Shown: positions 61,737 to 64,000 of the stretch, piece by piece | Layout of the letters: the number at the start of each line of letters is the position of its first letter | Numbering within the stretch: position 1 is the stretch's first letter | Source: Rhodanobacter_A agri | Lineage (GTDB): Bacteria > Pseudomonadota > Gammaproteobacteria > Xanthomonadales > Rhodanobacteraceae | Reading direction: 5' to 3' | Assembly (NCBI RefSeq): GCF_044904705.1 | Contig: NZ_JADIKL010000003.1 | Location: 124,001-188,000, forward strand | DNA length: 64,000 nt | Translations under genes and position numbers: made by a program | The notes under the pieces: model-generated | The model's database searches: none | The model's input: only the letters and a program-made list of their open reading frames with translations | What the model was told of the DNA's origin: nothing

Positions 61737-61830
61737 CGCGCGATTCTCCATCGTGGAAAAACTTCGCCGGCATGCGGCATGGACCGGCATCGTCGGCAAC
61801 CTGTCGCGAGCGCGGCACATGCGATCCGCC

Positions 61831-63441
61831 TCATCGCGCACCACCCGGCACGTCCAGCGCCGCACCCGGAGTAACGGCGTGCAGCGCCTTCTCCAGGAAG
61901 CGGCGCGTGCGCTGTTCCCATGAGCCCGCGGCCAGGTTCGGATTCCACCTGAGCGTCGCCACGCTTTCAGGCGGCATCGTGTACTCGAAGTACACCTTGT
62001 CCTGCGCCACGCTGAAACGGCGCGCCTGCGTCTTGCTGTTGACCACCACCAGCACCACCGATCCGTCGTCGGCGTTGCGGAACGCCACGTTGTTGAAATC
62101 CGGACCGCTGGCAGTGGACCACACGCGCACGGCGCCGGGCAGCACGAACTGGCTGTAGTGGGCGAACGCGTAGTACTCGTCGTTGCGGCTCACCTCGCCG
62201 GTGCGCGAGTCGATCACGACCATGCCCTTGCAGTTGTCGCAGCCGCCGATATGCGGTCCATGCTGTTCATCCAGCGCCAGGTTCCAGTAGACCACGCCGC
62301 GCGCCCAGTTCCGCAAGCTGCCCAGCAGCAGGTCGCGCGCGAACCAGAGCAGTTCGCCGTTCTTCGCGGACTCCCAGTCGCCGCCCGAGCATTCGGTCAC
62401 GTAGGTGTCCTGGCGCGGAAAGGCGCGATGCACGCGGCTCTGCGCGGCCGGGTCGCCCTGGTAGCAATGCCAGGCAATGCCATCGAGATAACGCGCGGCA
62501 GTGGGGTCGGCGAGTTCGCTCAGGGGCTGCTCCGGCGCATTCCAGTTATGGTCCCAGCCGAGGATGCGGGTCTGCGGATCGCGGTTGGCCAGGGCTGGCC
62601 CGAGGTACTGGCCGATGATCCGCGCGCGCACCGCCGCGGACAGCACCATGCCGGGATAGGTCTGCGGTTCGAAAGAAGGTTCGTTCTGCACGGTCAGCGC
62701 CCAGACCGGGATGTCCTGGGCGCGAAACGCGTCGACGTATTTGACGATGTATTGCGCGTAAGTCGCTTCGTACTGCTCCAGCAGCGTGCCACCGATCAGG
62801 CTGTCGCCGCTCTTCATCCATGCCGGCGCGCTCCAAGGTGTGGCGATGACATGCAATTGCGGGTTGACCGCCATCGCACCGCGCACGATGGGTATCACCT
62901 CCCGCATGTCGGCGGCGATGTTGAAGTGCGCCAGCCCGGGATCGAGCTGGCCGGCGGGAAGATCGTCCAGCGTGTAGGGCTTCAGCGAGAAATCCGAGGC
63001 GCCGATGGTCAGCCGCAGCATCTCCAGGTTGAGGCCCGGCGGTGGCCCGAACATTTCCCGCAGCAGCGCGAAGCGCTGCAGCACGCTCATGCGGTTCTGC
63101 ATCAGCCAGGCCGACGAATCGGTCAACGCCGCGCCGAAACCGACGATGCTCTGGAAGGTCCTGCTGGTGTCGATGACGATGTCGGCCGTTGCCGCTGCCG
63201 TCGTCGATGACGACGCAGGCGCGGCAATCGCAACATCCGGCTGTTGGACCAGGCGCAGCCGGCGATCCTGCGTGCTCAGCCACGACTCGACCGCCGGCCC
63301 CGCCGGCAGCGCCACCGGCAGCAGCAGGGTTGGCGCGGGCGGCAGGCGCAACGGCAGGCGCGACACCGCCAGCGCGCACACGGTGAGCACGGCCATCGAC
63401 GCGACGGCGGCCCAGCCGGGAGTGCCCTTGCCTTCATCCAT
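61831..63441 (-). CDS. Glycoside hydrolase family 30 enzyme (glucosylceramidase-like)
   Basis: A 536-residue exported glycosidase. The N-terminal hydrophobic segment (ASMAVLTVCALAVSRL) may be a signal anchor. A TIM barrel with a side beta-domain follows. It has FGAALTDSSAWLM, the acid/base Glu in WALTVQNEPSFEP and the nucleophile Glu in TYVTECSGGDW. GH30 members cleave beta-glucosides, beta-1,6-glucans, xylans or glucosylceramide; this one resembles subfamilies 1-3. The ATG at 63441 gives MDEGKGTPGW. It is downstream of a TonB-dependent receptor, so it probably processes a glycan taken up by that system. Confidence 0.92.
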   Translation of the reverse strand: MDEGKGTPGWAAVASMAVLTVCALAVSRLPLRLPPAPTLLLPVALPAGPAVESWLSTQDRRLRLVQQPDVAIAAPASSSTTAAATADIVIDTSRTFQSIVGFGAALTDSSAWLMQNRMSVLQRFALLREMFGPPPGLNLEMLRLTIGASDFSLKPYTLDDLPAGQLDPGLAHFNIAADMREVIPIVRGAMAVNPQLHVIATPWSAPAWMKSGDSLIGGTLLEQYEATYAQYIVKYVDAFRAQDIPVWALTVQNEPSFEPQTYPGMVLSAAVRARIIGQYLGPALANRDPQTRILGWDHNWNAPEQPLSELADPTAARYLDGIAWHCYQGDPAAQSRVHRAFPRQDTYVTECSGGDWESAKNGELLWFARDLLLGSLRNWARGVVYWNLALDEQHGPHIGGCDNCKGMVVIDSRTGEVSRNDEYYAFAHYSQFVLPGAVRVWSTASGPDFNNVAFRNADDGSVVLVVVNSKTQARRFSVAQDKVYFEYTMPPESVATLRWNPNLAAGSWEQRTRRFLEKALHAVTPGAALDVPGGAR

Positions 63442-63556
63442 GCACGGCGCCCGTGCTGCGGAACCCCGTCGATGGCATCGCAATCACCATGCCTACCGCA
63501 TTCGAAATCATGACCAACCTCATCTCAACGTCTGGAACACGCGCCTACCGTGGCGC

Positions 63557-63590
63557 TGCGCCGGGCGGCGGCAAGGCACCGCCCGGCGCA
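63557..63590 (-). terminator. GC-rich hairpin between the receptor and GH30 genes
   Basis: A perfect 12-bp inverted repeat (63557-63568 and 63579-63590) with a 10-nt loop, just after the receptor stop on the minus strand. There is no T-run, so it is more likely an mRNA-stability or partial attenuation element than a strong terminator. Confidence 0.5.
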
Positions 63591-63602
63591 GGTTCTCCGA
63601 AG

Positions 63603-64000
63603 CTACAGCTTGTAGTTGAAACCGAGCAGCACGGTGCGCCCCCAGGTGTCGTACCACAGCGGCATGGTCATCGGCACATTGTTGGCGAGCGTGGCGTACT
63701 GCACCTGCACGTCCGGCGAGTTGGACAGGTTGTTCACCTGCAGCAGGATCGACAGGCCGTTGAGCGAACCTTGGCTGAAGTCGTATTCCAGTTGCAGGTC
63801 GGTCTGCCGGTTCGCCTGGATCTTCGTGTAGCCGAGCTGGTCGAACAACGCCACCGCCTCGCCGGTGAACGAGGAGCGGTAACGCTGTGCGATGCGCGCC
63901 GAGAACCCGTTACGCTCGTAGTACAGCGTGATGTTGCCCACCTTGTGCGACAGGCCGGGCAGCGTCTTGGGTCCGCCCGGAATCTCCGAAATGGAACTGG
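63603..64000 (-). CDS. TonB-dependent receptor, C-terminal part (runs off the window)
   Basis: The last 132 codons of an outer-membrane TonB-dependent receptor; the 5' part lies beyond the window. It reads PGLSHKVGNITLYYERNGFS and ends GRTVLLGFNYKL, the final beta strands and C-terminal signature typical of the Xanthomonas/Caulobacter-type receptors that import oligosaccharides or other large ligands. The GH30 and phosphodiesterase genes downstream suggest a glycan or phosphorylated-glycan utilisation unit. The plug domain and TonB box cannot be seen. Confidence 0.9.
   Translation of the reverse strand, partial: SSISEIPGGPKTLPGLSHKVGNITLYYERNGFSARIAQRYRSSFTGEAVALFDQLGYTKIQANRQTDLQLEYDFSQGSLNGLSILLQVNNLSNSPDVQVQYATLANNVPMTMPLWYDTWGRTVLLGFNYKL

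Overview
The window is GC-rich, densely coding bacterial chromosome from a gammaproteobacterium, most likely order Xanthomonadales and probably a Rhodanobacter/Dyella/Luteibacter-like member of Rhodanobacteraceae. The pointers are pilMNOPQ divergent from mrcA, 6S RNA between zapA and the 5-formyl-THF cyclo-ligase gene, a gmk/rpoZ/spoT/ridA/recG neighbourhood, a DUF1631 gene next to a PilZ gene, TPR-sulfotransferase genes, and a Xanthomonas/Caulobacter-type TonB-dependent receptor. The genus is inference. I saw no insertion sequence, prophage, CRISPR array or tRNA.

Layout. 1-1.1 kb: a MarR regulator divergent from a macro-domain deacetylase. 1.1-8.3 kb (minus strand): a six-gene aerotolerance-type operon (moxR, DUF58, DUF4381, batA, batB/C fusion, batD) with every junction overlapping. 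8.35-13.7 kb (minus): the type IV pilus assembly operon pilMNOPQ closed by a UUCG hairpin. 14-17.3 kb (plus): penicillin-binding protein 1A and an uncharacterised gene. 17.4-25.5 kb (minus): citrate synthase, L31 type B, a nucleoside hydrolase, recG, ridA, spoT and rpoZ. 25.7-30.3 kb: the whole Mla lipid-transport pathway, with mlaA facing mlaFEDCB; MlaD here carries two MCE domains. 30.4-32 kb: gmk and yicC. 32-37.8 kb (plus): rph, a GNAT acetyltransferase, rdgB, hemW, DUF1631 and PilZ. 37.9-39.2 kb: an M24 peptidase.

39.3-52.5 kb is the most unusual part: a NarL-type response regulator and a 7TM-DISM histidine kinase, a TPR-sulfotransferase, a small sulfotransferase, and a 2404-residue autotransporter with an extremely glycine-rich passenger. 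Two promoters here share an almost identical activator-like box at identical distance from the -10. A decayed copy of the small sulfotransferase 5' end serves as an upstream ORF coupled to the TPR-sulfotransferase. I propose this as a signal-controlled surface-protein module that may include protein sulfation. The sequence suggests this but does not prove it.

52.6-58.6 kb: pepP, a ygfB-like gene, a ZapB-like gene, zapA, 6S RNA, 5-formyl-THF cyclo-ligase, an EVE-domain protein, a potassium channel and rpiA. 58.6-64 kb (minus): an L,D-transpeptidase, a nucleotide-pyrophosphatase-like phosphodiesterase, a GH30 glycosidase and the 3' end of a TonB-dependent receptor, of which the last two or three look like a scavenging cluster.
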